Shown piece after piece: positions 11,222 through 21,087 of a stretch of 64,000 nucleotides of DNA. The DNA comes from Mytilinidion resinicola (Eukaryota; Ascomycota; Dothideomycetes; Mytilinidiales; Mytilinidiaceae). The stretch lies in the NCBI RefSeq assembly GCF_010093595.1, contig NW_022985466.1, forward strand, positions 303,183 to 367,182, read 5' to 3'. Each line of letters begins with the position of its first letter. The first letter of the stretch is position 1. The notes below the pieces were generated by a model. It was not told the origin of the DNA. It saw nothing but the letters and a program-made list of their open reading frames with translations, and searched no databases. The translations under genes were made by a program, and so were the position numbers.

Positions 11222-11801
11222 TTTGCTGCGAGACCCGTAGATGAGCTTCATTCGCGTTTTCATCGAAACCTGTGGTCAAGTCAGTTTCTCCGCCTCTCTC
11301 GAAGAAGCAGTGGGAGATTTCGGGGAGTAAGGATGTCTGAGCTGGGCATTATGTAATGTTGTGTGGAGATGGGATAGTCCAGCGTCACGGACCCTGTGCG
11401 TCAAGATAGCTCTTCCCGCAATATGCGGCGGCCCTCAAGCACAACACAGGCCGTTGGTTTCACTCTTGGCACCGCCAGCCGACACACGACTATGAGGAAG
11501 TCGGCGCATAGAGATGGCGGTGCCGGAATTTGAGACGAGTAGGGGTCTCGCCCGAATGATGAGGAGTCAAGGGAAAAGGTCGTGGAAACTTACGTTGCTG
11601 TCTCTACGTCCTTCTTCAAATCCAGCTGCAGACCTCTCTAGTCGGTCTGTGAGGGAGCCGCGGTGTTCACGCGAGATTGCCGAGCACGTCAAGCTGTGAA
11701 GGAGATGACCTCCCTGGGCGATGAAGGCTTGAGGAAGAGACGTCAAAGAGAAGTATTCAGCTACCAGCCACCGTCGGCGATCCATATGATACCGAGTCGA
11801 T
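11222..11801 (-). CDS. Two in-phase exons, minus strand
   Basis: Exons are 11801-11594 (208 nt) and 11269-11222 (48 nt). Donors are GTAAGT at 11593-11588 and 11221-11216, and the acceptor of the second exon (GACCACAG) follows a CTGAC branch point. The first exon is preceded by a normal 50-nt intron (GTGAGT to GCTGAC to CCAG), or it may contain the start codon (MADLVSRSTRYHMDRRRW, ATG at 11821). The two exons give 85 open codons, including FIAQGGHLLHSLTCSAISRE and, from the second exon, VSMKTRMKLIYGSRSK. The intron between them is a subfamily II unit. A 10-nt exon (10768-10759) would link this segment in phase to the exon at 10468, but that link is speculative. Confidence 0.45.
11468..11524. 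other. Perfect hairpin of subfamily II
   Basis: GGCACCGCCA (11468-11477) pairs with TGGCGGTGCC (11515-11524), ten pairs without mismatch. Inside, CGACT (11487-11491) pairs with AGTCG (11499-11503) around the loop ATGAGGA. In other units the inner stem has different bases but stays paired (AGCT/AGCT near 12150; GGCT/AGCC near 13430). Confidence 0.7.
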
Positions 11802-11889
11802 CTGGATACCAAGTCAGCCATGCTCGTTCAAAGAAGAGCCAGAAACTCACCAACGGCAGACTCGCGAACTGCTTCGCCCCAAAGAAGAA

Positions 11890-12545
11890 TCAGGTGAAAG
11901 GATGTATGAGCCAGAATCCCACTTGCTTGCCGACAGGAACCCTATTAGCTCACGCCTCCATAGCGAGTAGGGATGGTGTGGTAGCATCTGGCGTCACGTC
12001 AACTTGCAGGGCAGCTGGGATCTTACGAAACTCTGAGTCTCGGGGCCGTGATACTAGCAGCCACCTAGGCCTACTTCCCGCTCTGATGCCGACGTCGATC
12101 CTGCGCCACTGCAAATGACTAGCTCCATCTTGGCACCGCCTATTGGAATGAAGCTATAAGGAAGCTAGGTTCGGAGATGAAGCGGTGCCGGAGTATATTA
12201 TCTTGAAGAATTGAAAGAGAAGAAAGTGATCAGTGCAAAAGGATGTATGAGCCAGAATCCCACTTGCATCATCGGTCAACTCCCATGCTCACGCCTCTAC
12301 AAAGAGTAGGGAAGGTGCGGTAGCATCCGACGTCACGTTAACTCGCAGGGCATCTAGAGTTCTATACGAAGCTCTGAGTCTCGGAGCCAGCAGGAAAAGC
12401 CCTTGGGCCTACTTCCCGCTCTGATACCAACGTCGATTCTGTGCCGCTGTAAGTAACTACCTCAATCTTGGTGTCGCCCATTTGAACGGAGCTACGGGGA
12501 GGCTGGGCTCGGAGGTAAGGCGGCGCCTAGGCACATCACCGCGAG
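11890..12545. repeat. Structured repeat array, subfamily III (two units)
   Basis: Two very similar units start at about 11898 and 12240 with GGATGTATGAGCCAGAATCC and share GTAGCATC(T/C)G(G/A)CGTCACGT, CAGGGCA, CTCTGAGTCTCGG, CTACTTCCCGCTCTGAT and CAATCTTGG-class hairpins. In the second unit the stem is GGTGTCGCC (12470-12478) with GGCGGCGCC (12519-12527). Two positions differ from the GGCACCGC/GCGGTGCC consensus, yet pairing is kept through G.U and G-C. Confidence 0.75.
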
Positions 12546-12659
12546 AAGTTAAACAAGAAGAAAAAGAAAGAGGAGGGGAAAAGATTGATTCTTCGACGAA
12601 TGAATTGGAAGTCAGAAGAGAAAGAGATCGATCGGAGAGATGCCCAAAAAGAAATATGC

Positions 12660-14700
12660 ATCACGAAAATATTTGTGAGCTGAGGCGACCAACTAAGACT
12701 AGTGGCGGTTTCAATACATCTTCTCTTTTGCCATTTCCAGATCTCCATAGCAGCAGGAGAGACGTAGTATGCCCCAGCGTCACCCCGTCAACAGGATCCA
12801 GGGCTCCTGACGACGCTAGTCATGGCCTGCTGTCCCTATCATTCGAGTGGTCGGCCCATCGCCACTGCATACGACAAAATTGATCTCGGCACGCCCACAG
12901 GCGAAGAAGACTATGAGGAAGCCGGCTTCGATGTAATATGGGCATGCCTGACAAAGGCACTAAAAGCTTCAAAGGGGGAAGAGTCCTCGGAAAGAGAGAA
13001 GAGGAGAAAGAAGGTGGATTGAGAGGGGCAAGAGAACGGAATTACCATGGTTGACTTCCTTGATGTAGCCGTTGAGCCTTCCGGAGGTTACCCGGAAAAC
13101 GCAGTTGGCCGAGACGCACTATCACTATCATGTTGTCAGTGCCTATGTCCGTCAATCGTCGAAAGAAGCTGGTCGAAATGAGCGAATTGAGAGAAATCTT
13201 GGCAAAAGTGGGGAGATGTATGAGCTTGGAACACCCGGGCATGCAAATCTCTTTGTCATCCATTGTAGGGTAATTTTCTAACATCCTTAGTGCAGTGCCT
13301 TGAATGATGGGCCTTCTCCAGCGTCACTACTGCGCGCGGGTCCGATAGGTCTTCTCAGAAATTAATCTGAGGATCTATCCACATCCGCTGCCTACGCAGC
13401 CTTTTTTGATCTCCGGCACCCTGGTCTGTGCAAGGCTATTGAGAAGCCAACCACTGGCGACGGTGCGATGCCGGGTTTTGCGGAAAATAGAGGTGTTCGG
13501 ACATAGTGAAATGGGCGGGGAAGGTACCATTGCTCTGGATGGAGAAGATGTGCCACGTACCATTTGAATGCAGTGAGCAAAACATCGAAAGCGCGCACCC
13601 TTCGAAGAAACCAATTATTGAGATCCCTAATTTCCCAAGCGTTAACCCGAGCGCACAAAGAATATCCGAAAACATGGGTCGCGTAATTGCAAACTCAGAT
13701 AGTCGAGAATCGTCATGATTCAGCAACAGCCTCGAAGAATCATCACGGTGGGAGAAGAGGAGAAAGCGAAACGATCGATCGACGTACCTGTGGTAGCCCC
13801 TCCAAGATTGCGCCCATGAGACAGAATGATACTGAGGCAGAGAAGGAACGAACCGCAGTCACTACACAAGGACTGATGATTCCCTCGATTTCTCCAAATC
13901 AGCAAGAACCCCAATCGAACAACATCGAATGAAAAATTGGAAGAGCTCCGACTCAGACATTTTCGTGTGTCGTCAGGCCTCAGTACGAAAAACACAATAT
14001 GGATATCATCACAACCGGAAGGTGAGAAAGAGGATGAAGATCGAGGAACGTACCTCCAAAAATTTGGACCTTCCCCGAGATTGCGCTGACCGGTACTGCT
14101 CATGAGATGTCAACTAATTGATCCCTGAAAACATTCGAAACAAAATAATGGGGAGTCCGGTCCTCAGAAAGTGGTGTGTATATCATCAGGCCTCAGCACG
14201 AGAAGTTCCAAATTACACAATATCACCACAACGGGCAAGTTGAAAGGAGAAGAAAAGTTAAAGGGCATACCCGTGGTAAATGAGGAGGATACGCAAAATC
14301 CGAATCATGGAGCGAAGTTCGAAAGGCCTCTATCTTTGAGAGCATTAGTAAAGTCCAGTTGGCGCCAAGGGAAAAAAATGAACTGACAAGGTGTAGCGAA
14401 GACCGAGATCAAGTATATGCGAGTTGGGCCGACTGAACAAACCCCATTCTAGCAGGGCAGGCAGCTGAAGTCGCGGTTCGCCCTTCTTCCGTCGCTCGTT
14501 GTGCTCGAAATGATAATTTTGATGGCCCTGCTCTGCCATATGACGCCGAGTAGCGATGGGTAATTTTCCACATTTTCCAACATCCCTCTGAGCACAACGT
14601 TTGTGTTTGATCTTGGCCGAGTCTGGAGCGGGAGCTACGAGAGTTGGGCTCATGAACTGTGGGCCTTGGGGAAAAGGGAAGGGGAAAAGGATGGTGACTA
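12660..14700. repeat. Structured repeat array, diverged units (subfamily IV)
   Basis: Units near 12668, 13213 and 14410 keep only parts of the boxes (GTGAGCTGAGGCGACC; ATGTATGAGCTTGGAAC; TGATCTTGGCCGAGTC). The hairpin at 12888-12948 pairs GGCACGCCCA with TGGGCATGCC, different bases from subfamily II but still a stem. A separate pair of about 100-bp copies lies at 13966 and 14170 (gtgt-n-n-TCATCAGGCCTCAG-type start). Minus-strand donors occur at about 13045, 13785, 14052 and 14268. One flanked segment near 13050-13130 reads IVRLGQLRFPGNLRKAQRLH. Confidence 0.55.
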
Positions 14701-15513
14701 ATGGGACGAGAAAGAGGCTTACGAGACTGAAGAGCTGAAAGAAGAGGTAGTTGGATGCTGAGGAAGTCGCAATCCTGAATTCTAACCTAAGGATTACTTC
14801 TATGAGAGTCGTAGCGTAGTCTAAGGAAGACTGAACCGCACTTCAAAAGAAGCTAAGGAGATCGCAGACGAAGAAAGACGGCCGAATGAGATAAGAATGG
14901 AGAAGAACTGACGAAGCTGGTAGTGTCATTGGAAGATGTGGACGTGAGAGGAATCGAGTACGCCTACTCGGGAGAAGATCTCGGACGTCTGCCTTATTGT
15001 CAGCAACCGCCAAACCAACGATACATCAATGAAGAGATCACGAAACAGGAAAAAATATGTCCGAGCCAAGACCACCTTCAAACACCATCAAGTGCAAGGC
15101 AGTGCTGATGCTGGGGGGTCTATCTTGGCGTCTAACGTCCTCTTTCGGCTGTCTGAAGGCGCGCGCTGCCTCGCCAGCGCACTATGGTCAAGAGCAGGAT
15201 AATATTCTAGTAGGGACAGCAGCCTACAAGCCAACCGGAACCAAAGGACGACGTTTTTTTCTTTTTTGGCAAGTGGTCTTTAAACAGGGCTATGAGAGAG
15301 CCGAGCTCGTTCGACTATTCCTGCCTGATGCTGGAAGACGAAAGGCGGCGAAATGGGAGGAGAAGACTGGATGTGGGACCTACAAGTGAGCGCTAGCTTG
15401 ATTCTAGTAACTCCGAGTACCGTACAACTCGATGTGATACCTACTGACAAGTCGAAATCGCTTCCAGACTCGCAAATACTCCACGTCCGTTATGTTATGC
15501 CAGATTCTATTAC

Positions 15514-16885
15514 TTTTCATCCTCGCCGAGTGACGACAAGTGCTCGATATCTGTAAGGGGTACATGGGAAGGCTGTCGAGGAGCCGTGCTCGTGTGGAGT
15601 GTCTTGTCTAGCGTCAAAGACGTGCGTGGTTCCAATGATCGTATAGAGGAGGAATTCGGAAGAGCGTGTAGAGGAAGAGGAGGAAGAGAAGGCGCCGCTA
15701 GGATTCGAGGGGATAGACCGGCCTGCAGAAAGATTAGCAAAGATGTCTGACTGGGCCCACCTACTGGCGCCATCGAGTGTGGAGCAGCGCTAACGCCAGG
15801 AGTTCCATTCCGAAGTCGTCGCCGCCTTTGTCCTGATTAGGATTTACAGATCCTGCCCGACCTAACCCGAAAAGAACAGATGCCCGCAGGCTTGAAGCGG
15901 ACTGCGGCGACATTTTTGACCGATCTTGGCAAGAGGCATGAGAGCGGCATGGCTATGGAAGAGCCAGGCTCGAGTGTCCGTACCTTGCCTCGCACTGAAA
16001 GAGCAGAGGGAGGAGGATGGAGCGAGAATGAAGGGAAGAGAAGGAATGCAGACATACCAGGGATGAAAACCAATGTCTCAATGACGTTGCTGAGCTGCCG
16101 AAGAGTTAGCAAAGATGTTTGACCGTGAACCGCCTACTGGCACCATCGAATGCGGAGCAGCGCTGACGCAAGGGGATCTATTCAGCAGTCGTCGCCGCCG
16201 CCTTTGAAGATAAAGAGCCGCTGCCCCGACTCATAGGGCAATACTACAAAAATACCGCATTGCGGCATGAGCTGAAATCCGATCACGAACCACAGCGGCG
16301 ACTTTTTGTTTGATCTCGGCAAGAGGCATGAGAGCGTCATGACTATGGAAGAGCCAGGCTCGAGTGTCCGTACCTTGCCTGGTGCTGAAGAAGCAGATGG
16401 AGGAGGAGGGCCGGAGAACCGAAGAGGAATAGATGGAACAAAGACGTACCATTGTGCTGTCCTGCTGAAGAGTTAGCAAAGATATCTGACCGTGAACCGC
16501 CTACTGGCGCCATCAAATGCGGAGCAGCGCTGATGCAAGGGGATCTGTTCAGCGGTCGTCGCCGCCTATGAAGAAAAAAAGCCGCTGCCCCGGCTCATCG
16601 CCGCGAAGGGCGTCCACTTGATAACCGCATTGCGGCGAAGCTAGAGCGGTCGGGGGGCCACGGCGGCGACTTGTTGTTTGATCTCGACAAGAGGCATAAG
16701 AGCGTCATGGCTATGGAAGAGCCAGGCTCGAGTGTCCGTACCTTGTCTGGATGCGATGGGAAGGAGTGTGGAAGGCATAGTGGCTGACAACAATTGAGAG
16801 AGGACATAGACATACCATTGTTTGGGGCCTCGAAAGCTCGAAGCAGACCTACTCGACGCTGGTAGACGCCACGTCCGGATCGACC
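15514..16885 (-). CDS. Four in-phase exons separated by subfamily V introns
   Basis: Exons on the minus strand are 16885-16816 (70 nt), 16464-16450 (15), 16094-16058 (37) and 15722-15514 (209). Donors are GTATGT, GTACGT, GTATGT and GTAATA. Each acceptor follows a GCTAAC or GCTAAT branch point 10-17 nt upstream. Joined they give 109 open codons in one frame. The last exon includes LHALPNSSSIRSLEPRTSL and ends HVPLTDIEHLSSLGEDE before the donor. The introns (351, 355 and 335 nt) are close copies of one another, while the exons are not. The 15-nt exon is unusually short and its ends are the weakest part. No domain was recognised. It is probably the upstream part of the same long transcript as the exons at 9-12 kb. 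Confidence 0.45.
15723..16815. repeat. Structured repeat array, subfamily V (three close copies)
   Basis: Three units share GTTAGCAAAGATGT-TTGACCGTGAACC, TACTGGC(A/G)CCATC, GCGGAGCAGCGCT and TTTGATCTCGGCAAGAGGCAT, then CAGGCTCGAGTGTCCGTACC. Hairpins are 15928-15989 and 16318-16379 (GGCAAG with CTTGCC) and 16686-16747 (GACAAG with CTTGTC). The third has changed both arms together. The second and third copies look roughly 80% identical by eye, so they are recent duplicates. Confidence 0.75.
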
Positions 16886-18330
16886 CTACGATGATGAAGT
16901 TAGCGAAGTCTCAAGCAAAAGACGTCTACGAAACGGCAACAACAAGCGCTGAAAGAAATGTACGAGCAAGAAAACCTGCGCCGCGTGACCTGTCACGACG
17001 ACTATAGCCTTTGTCGGTTCGGGTCGTTAATCCGAACCAGTTGTGGTCCATTCTGCGTCGCTCGACACCAGACTGTTGGCGAACGGTTCTTAGCCAGCTC
17101 TCATTGTGAGAATCCAGGCCCACAAGAGGCGACCGCTGAACAAGCTCCGGGCGATGTTGAGTGCTCTTGGCTGGCTCTTTGCGAGTCGGCATGGGACAAG
17201 CACGACTCCACTTCGAGCGAGGCCTGAGTGTTGTGGTGGTGGAGATGGAAGAGATTGAAAAGAACTTAAAGAGCTGGACACTTACGTGGCAAGCACGGGC
17301 TATCCTCCAGAGCATTGTGGATGTCTCGAGGCATTGAGGAAGAAGCGAGCCGTTTTGTGTTGATGACAGAGTGTGTGGGCGTGGAAAGAGGGGTGTGTCG
17401 TGAAGGCGACGAGGCGTGAAATGAACTGGCAACTCACAGTGGGCACACAGGCTGTCAGGAAAGCCTTTGCAAAGCTAATGATGATGAAAAAGCTGTGCCT
17501 ACTGCGGATGGAGGGTGTTAGTGATGGAATGAATGAGTGTGGGTTGGAGACGCCACGATCGCAGCCACGAGCATCAAAGGCAAGAAGAGTCCAGAAGGCG
17601 TCGAAGAACTTACAGTACAGACCGACGAAGCCTCTAAGCTATCCGAAGGCGCTCAAGCAGCTGCGGGTTGCTGTGCCACGACGCTGTTGGGGATGGGTTG
17701 AGTAAGTGCGGAGCGAAGGTGGCGATGGAGGCCACCTGGACCACAAATCCCGACAGGAGTCCAAAACGCGTCAAATAGCTTTCAAGACGCATCTGTGGAA
17801 GGTCAGTGAGATGCAGAGAATCTTTTGGAGAAGTGCACAGCAGCTGTTAGATGGCGTTGTGGATGAGGGTTGTGGGAGGGAGACGGAGAAGGCTTTTTCG
17901 CCGGCTGGAGATACCACGGGCCTAGGAGACTTCAGAGGGCACCAGGAAACTTACGCTGACGGTCTACAGAGGATATGGAACAGGTTGAGAAGCCCTTGAG
18001 GCAGTGAATAGGAAGGTAACGATGGTGTTGGTGATGATGGTGGTGGGTGGAGGAGAGAAGATGAAGGAGAAGCAGAGGCGACAGAAAACCACAACAAAAT
18101 GACAAGCCACGCACAGCCGAGCTAGCGCCACAGCATCACCCCATTGAGGGATCACCCTCATTGTATTCACAGCATAGGCTCTGGATAGCATAGCATTAAT
18201 GCAAACCCCCCCTTTATTCATTCTCGTGCTACCTAAGCCGCCAGTGACACCGACTGAGGCATTGCTACGACCTTGAGGCTTCACAGCCATGATGGGAGAC
18301 AGAGAGAGATAACAGCATCGGCAGGTAGCT
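16886..18330 (-). other. Minus-strand splice-site-rich region, exons unresolved
   Basis: Good minus-strand donors lie at about 17280 (CTTGCCAC then GTAAGT), 17430 (GTGAGT), 17612 (GTAAGT), 17952 (GTAAGT) and 18330 (GTGAGC), each with a possible nearby acceptor. The exons these define are only about 9-25 nt and cannot be joined with confidence. There is a simple GTGGTGATG-type repeat at about 18025-18055. This may be the upstream continuation of the minus-strand transcript. Confidence 0.25.
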
Positions 18331-20330
18331 CACCAAGACGTGCCTTGAGTAAGGGTGCATCTCCTCCCAGGAAACAACATGTTCTTGTCCACCCCTCGCT
18401 CAGTGAACAGAGGGGACAAAGAGGCCTGACGAAGGCAAGACTCCCAAGAGACCTGTTCTCTCTCGGCATGCTGACTCTCTGTGACCTCGAGTCTCTTGAG
18501 CTTTTTGTAGACGCCTTTCACTGACTGCCGTAGCATTCTTGGATCAGCCGCTCCCCTCGTTCTGCCCTCTACCGGCCCTCTCCCCGATGTACAATCAAAC
18601 ACCCATATTGTCCCCAAAGAAGCAACAAGCGGAACCTTGAACAGATTAGTTTAGGATAACCAGTGGAAGGGTCAGGAAGCAGAGGCTGGGGGGCCTGCAA
18701 GCAGTGCAATCACAATTAGGTCCTCGAAATCGTCGGAAACACGATGGTGGCAAAGAGTGCTCCCATACTGGATTCTCCCCCGTCCAGTCCAGGAGCTCAT
18801 CCTATTCTTCGATCCAGACGAGCCTTTCCAATAGAAACCTGCACGATTAGCCTCTCTTTCTGCTTCGGACAAGCAACCATGCAGACAACGAGCCAAACGG
18901 ACCTCGAGCCTCGAAACTCTAGCGCGAGCTTGCTAGACACCCTGGACCAAGACAAATATCTTCAGCCCAGGATCGAATCCACAGTCACACCGGCTCGTGC
19001 GGTTACCAGCCAATTGGGCACAATGGCGATCCCGATGAATTCACAACATACTCCTGGAGACCCACGGGTCACACATTCTCAGTGGGAAAGCGGCAGGCCG
19101 GCTCATCCTAGGCGAATACTCAGGGACAATGCGGCAAGCTGGCAGGCATGAATTGGAGAAACATTGGGGGGACTATCTGAGTTCTGGAACCCCTAGGGCT
19201 CGTGGAGCTCTCGGCAGAAACAGCTTTGTCCAGAAACACGATCGCGAAACACCTGCGCGCAAAGAGTTCAGGATAAGAACTGCCCTCGAGGCTGGCAGGC
19301 ACCCTTGGTGGACACCGATAGGCCCCGGTGTGTGGACAATCCAGTTGGAAGGCGGCAGGACAAGGTCCATATAGCATATCGGAGCTCCCTCCAGGTGGAT
19401 GGCTCCGCGTCCGATCTCAACTATACTTCTGGTTGAATTCGATCCCAAGGCTAGTAAGGCATCTTGAAACTCTTTCTTGAGCTTTGTTGCATGCAAGGGC
19501 TCAGACGAGAAGCCTAACAGACAAACAGCATTCTTATGGTGGTAGCTGCTGGACATGCTGGACGTTAATCCAGTTTACTACCAGTGCGTTAGCAACCATC
19601 ATAACTCTGACAACATGGTCAAAAGACCACGCTGCGCTGGGATGTGCGGGCACGCGTAGTGTGTCTGTCGAACGCTGCCATGCTCAGAGCCAAGGTTAAG
19701 TCACAATACCTTCTGCCACCTGGTGTCCGCTCAGAGGGGCCCGTTAGAAACTAATATATACCACAGGTACAATATTACCTCCGAGCTGCCTTCGAAAAGG
19801 GACCTACGCTTGCGAAATATAAATCGGATAGACACAATGAAGAAGACAGTCGAAGATTAAGCACAACGAGATGATGGAAAGAAGACAAGAAAACGGAGAA
19901 TTTGTGAGAAGAGAGAAATATAGGATATGACGGTTAAGCATAAGAAATGGCAGGCATGACCTCCACGAAGAGCCTCTATGCAAAAATTTGCAGCCTCCAA
20001 GCCCACATTAACGTCCTCAGAGCTTTAGAAAGTACAGAGCCCGGACATACCTTGGCGGACTCCATACGGTGCCAGATAGACTTACTCGATCCCATATTAG
20101 AGCCCTGTTAGTTAGGAGTCAGCGGTTACAATTATCGAATTAAATCATCTGGTAAAAGTATCATATTTACCGCCTTTACCACCATGATAGCATATCATGG
20201 TGGTAGATGGTCGATGGCATGCCGCAAACCTTCGAGTAGCAGTAATGGGGCTCATAAACCCTGGTTCGGCGATACTACGTTGAAGATGTTAGCATACCTC
20301 TTTGGCAAGAGTGAGCTCATTACACGATAC
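18331..20330. other. No settled gene; possible minus-strand exons
   Basis: A minus-strand frame from 18617 (MGTIWVFDCTSGRG) runs into the donor at 18330 and contains SVKGVYKKLKRLEVTESQHA, which looks coding. Forward frames at 18744-19151 and 19129-19374 have no splice or motif support. The stretch 19390-20330 has no convincing frame. Confidence 0.25.
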
Positions 20331-21087
20331 CTGCCTCCGGCGTGCGATTTGCATCCTCGAGCTTATTAAATGTCGTCTGGACTCCTTTTTCTCTTTTTCG
20401 TATTTCTTCTGATGTTAGACTTCTGGCGTCGGAGCCTGCTGCCCGTACGCTAGTTGGAGAGATTAGTTTTTGTTCAAGTTGTTTGATGGCCAGAACTAAG
20501 GGAAAAGATGTTCTTACCGCATCGTCAACTCTTTTCCAGTAGTCGGTCATTACAATATCTATTCGGTCCACAGCCTTTCAAGACTCCCCTCTCTTCAAAC
20601 TTTCCATGGCATGCTGGACCATCTCACGCAGCATCTACTACACTAGGGAGACAGGATCCTGTCAAATCCCCGTCACAGAATCAGATTTCCAACCACTCTT
20701 ACAGCTTATCATGGCCCCTCGGATATATTGCTTCCGAGTACTCTGAAGCGGGTTTGATGTGCGCATTCGTGGAGGCCTCATCACGTCCTGACTGTGGATA
20801 AGTTGCTGAAGAACTCGAAGCGACGTTGACAAAACATCCACCACGATCGCACATTGGTATCAAGCCTACCAAGATGCGATATACCGACGAGAAATGAGGT
20901 TGTCTCGAATGGTTTGGTTTCCGTGCAGCTCCAAAAGTTTCTCAATCACCACCTCTAGATCCTTCGCTTGCGATGTCTTCGCAGCTTTGTTGTTGAGCAG
21001 TCCTGCGACCATCTGCTGGAACGCAGAGACGTGCGTTTCAACCAGCTCTGACCTGTCTTCGCAGCGAAGAGTAGAAGGGGTCGGCAT
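20331..21087 (-). CDS. Hypothetical minus-strand gene with short introns (partial model)
   Basis: The first exon 21087-20870 starts ATG and reads MPTPSTLRCEDRSELVETHV with a helical region after it (KDLEVVIEKLLELHGNQTI), then a GTAGGC donor. A later exon, 20449-20331, is bounded by a 68-nt intron (GTAAGA to AACTAG) and a GTATCG donor. It reads SLTSEEIRKREKGVQTTFNK, typical of a coiled coil. The middle exon could not be placed in phase. The start could also lie further upstream near 21663. It points in the same direction as the giant-intron transcript and might be its 5' end, but nothing proves this. Confidence 0.35.

Larger units (their letters stand above)
8690..11570. repeat. Structured repeat array, subfamily II (about seven units)
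   Basis: Units open with ATGT(A/C)TGAG(T)CTGGGCGTCC near 8696, 9154, 9576, 10024, 10480, 10903 and 11332. They continue with GGAGTCGGGGTAGTGCACC or TAGTGCCCAGCGTCAC, then GAGGGCTAAGAGG, CCTCCGCCACAACG and CAATCTTGGCACCGC, which starts a hairpin closed by GCGGTGCCGA. Neighbouring units resemble each other more than distant ones. On the minus strand each unit fills an intron-sized gap between short exons, and donors (GTAAGT, GTAGGT) lie at its left border. Confidence 0.8.

Noticed and set aside
8690..12540. Units as a cluster of C/D or H/ACA snoRNA genes
   Set aside because: The TGTATGA and CTGA-like motifs are not at constant positions with terminal pairing, and no ACA box follows the hairpin at the required distance.
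18744..19374. Forward frames at 18.7-19.4 kb as a gene
   Set aside because: Two overlapping frames, no introns to join them, and no recognisable protein features. Minus-strand signals in the area are better.
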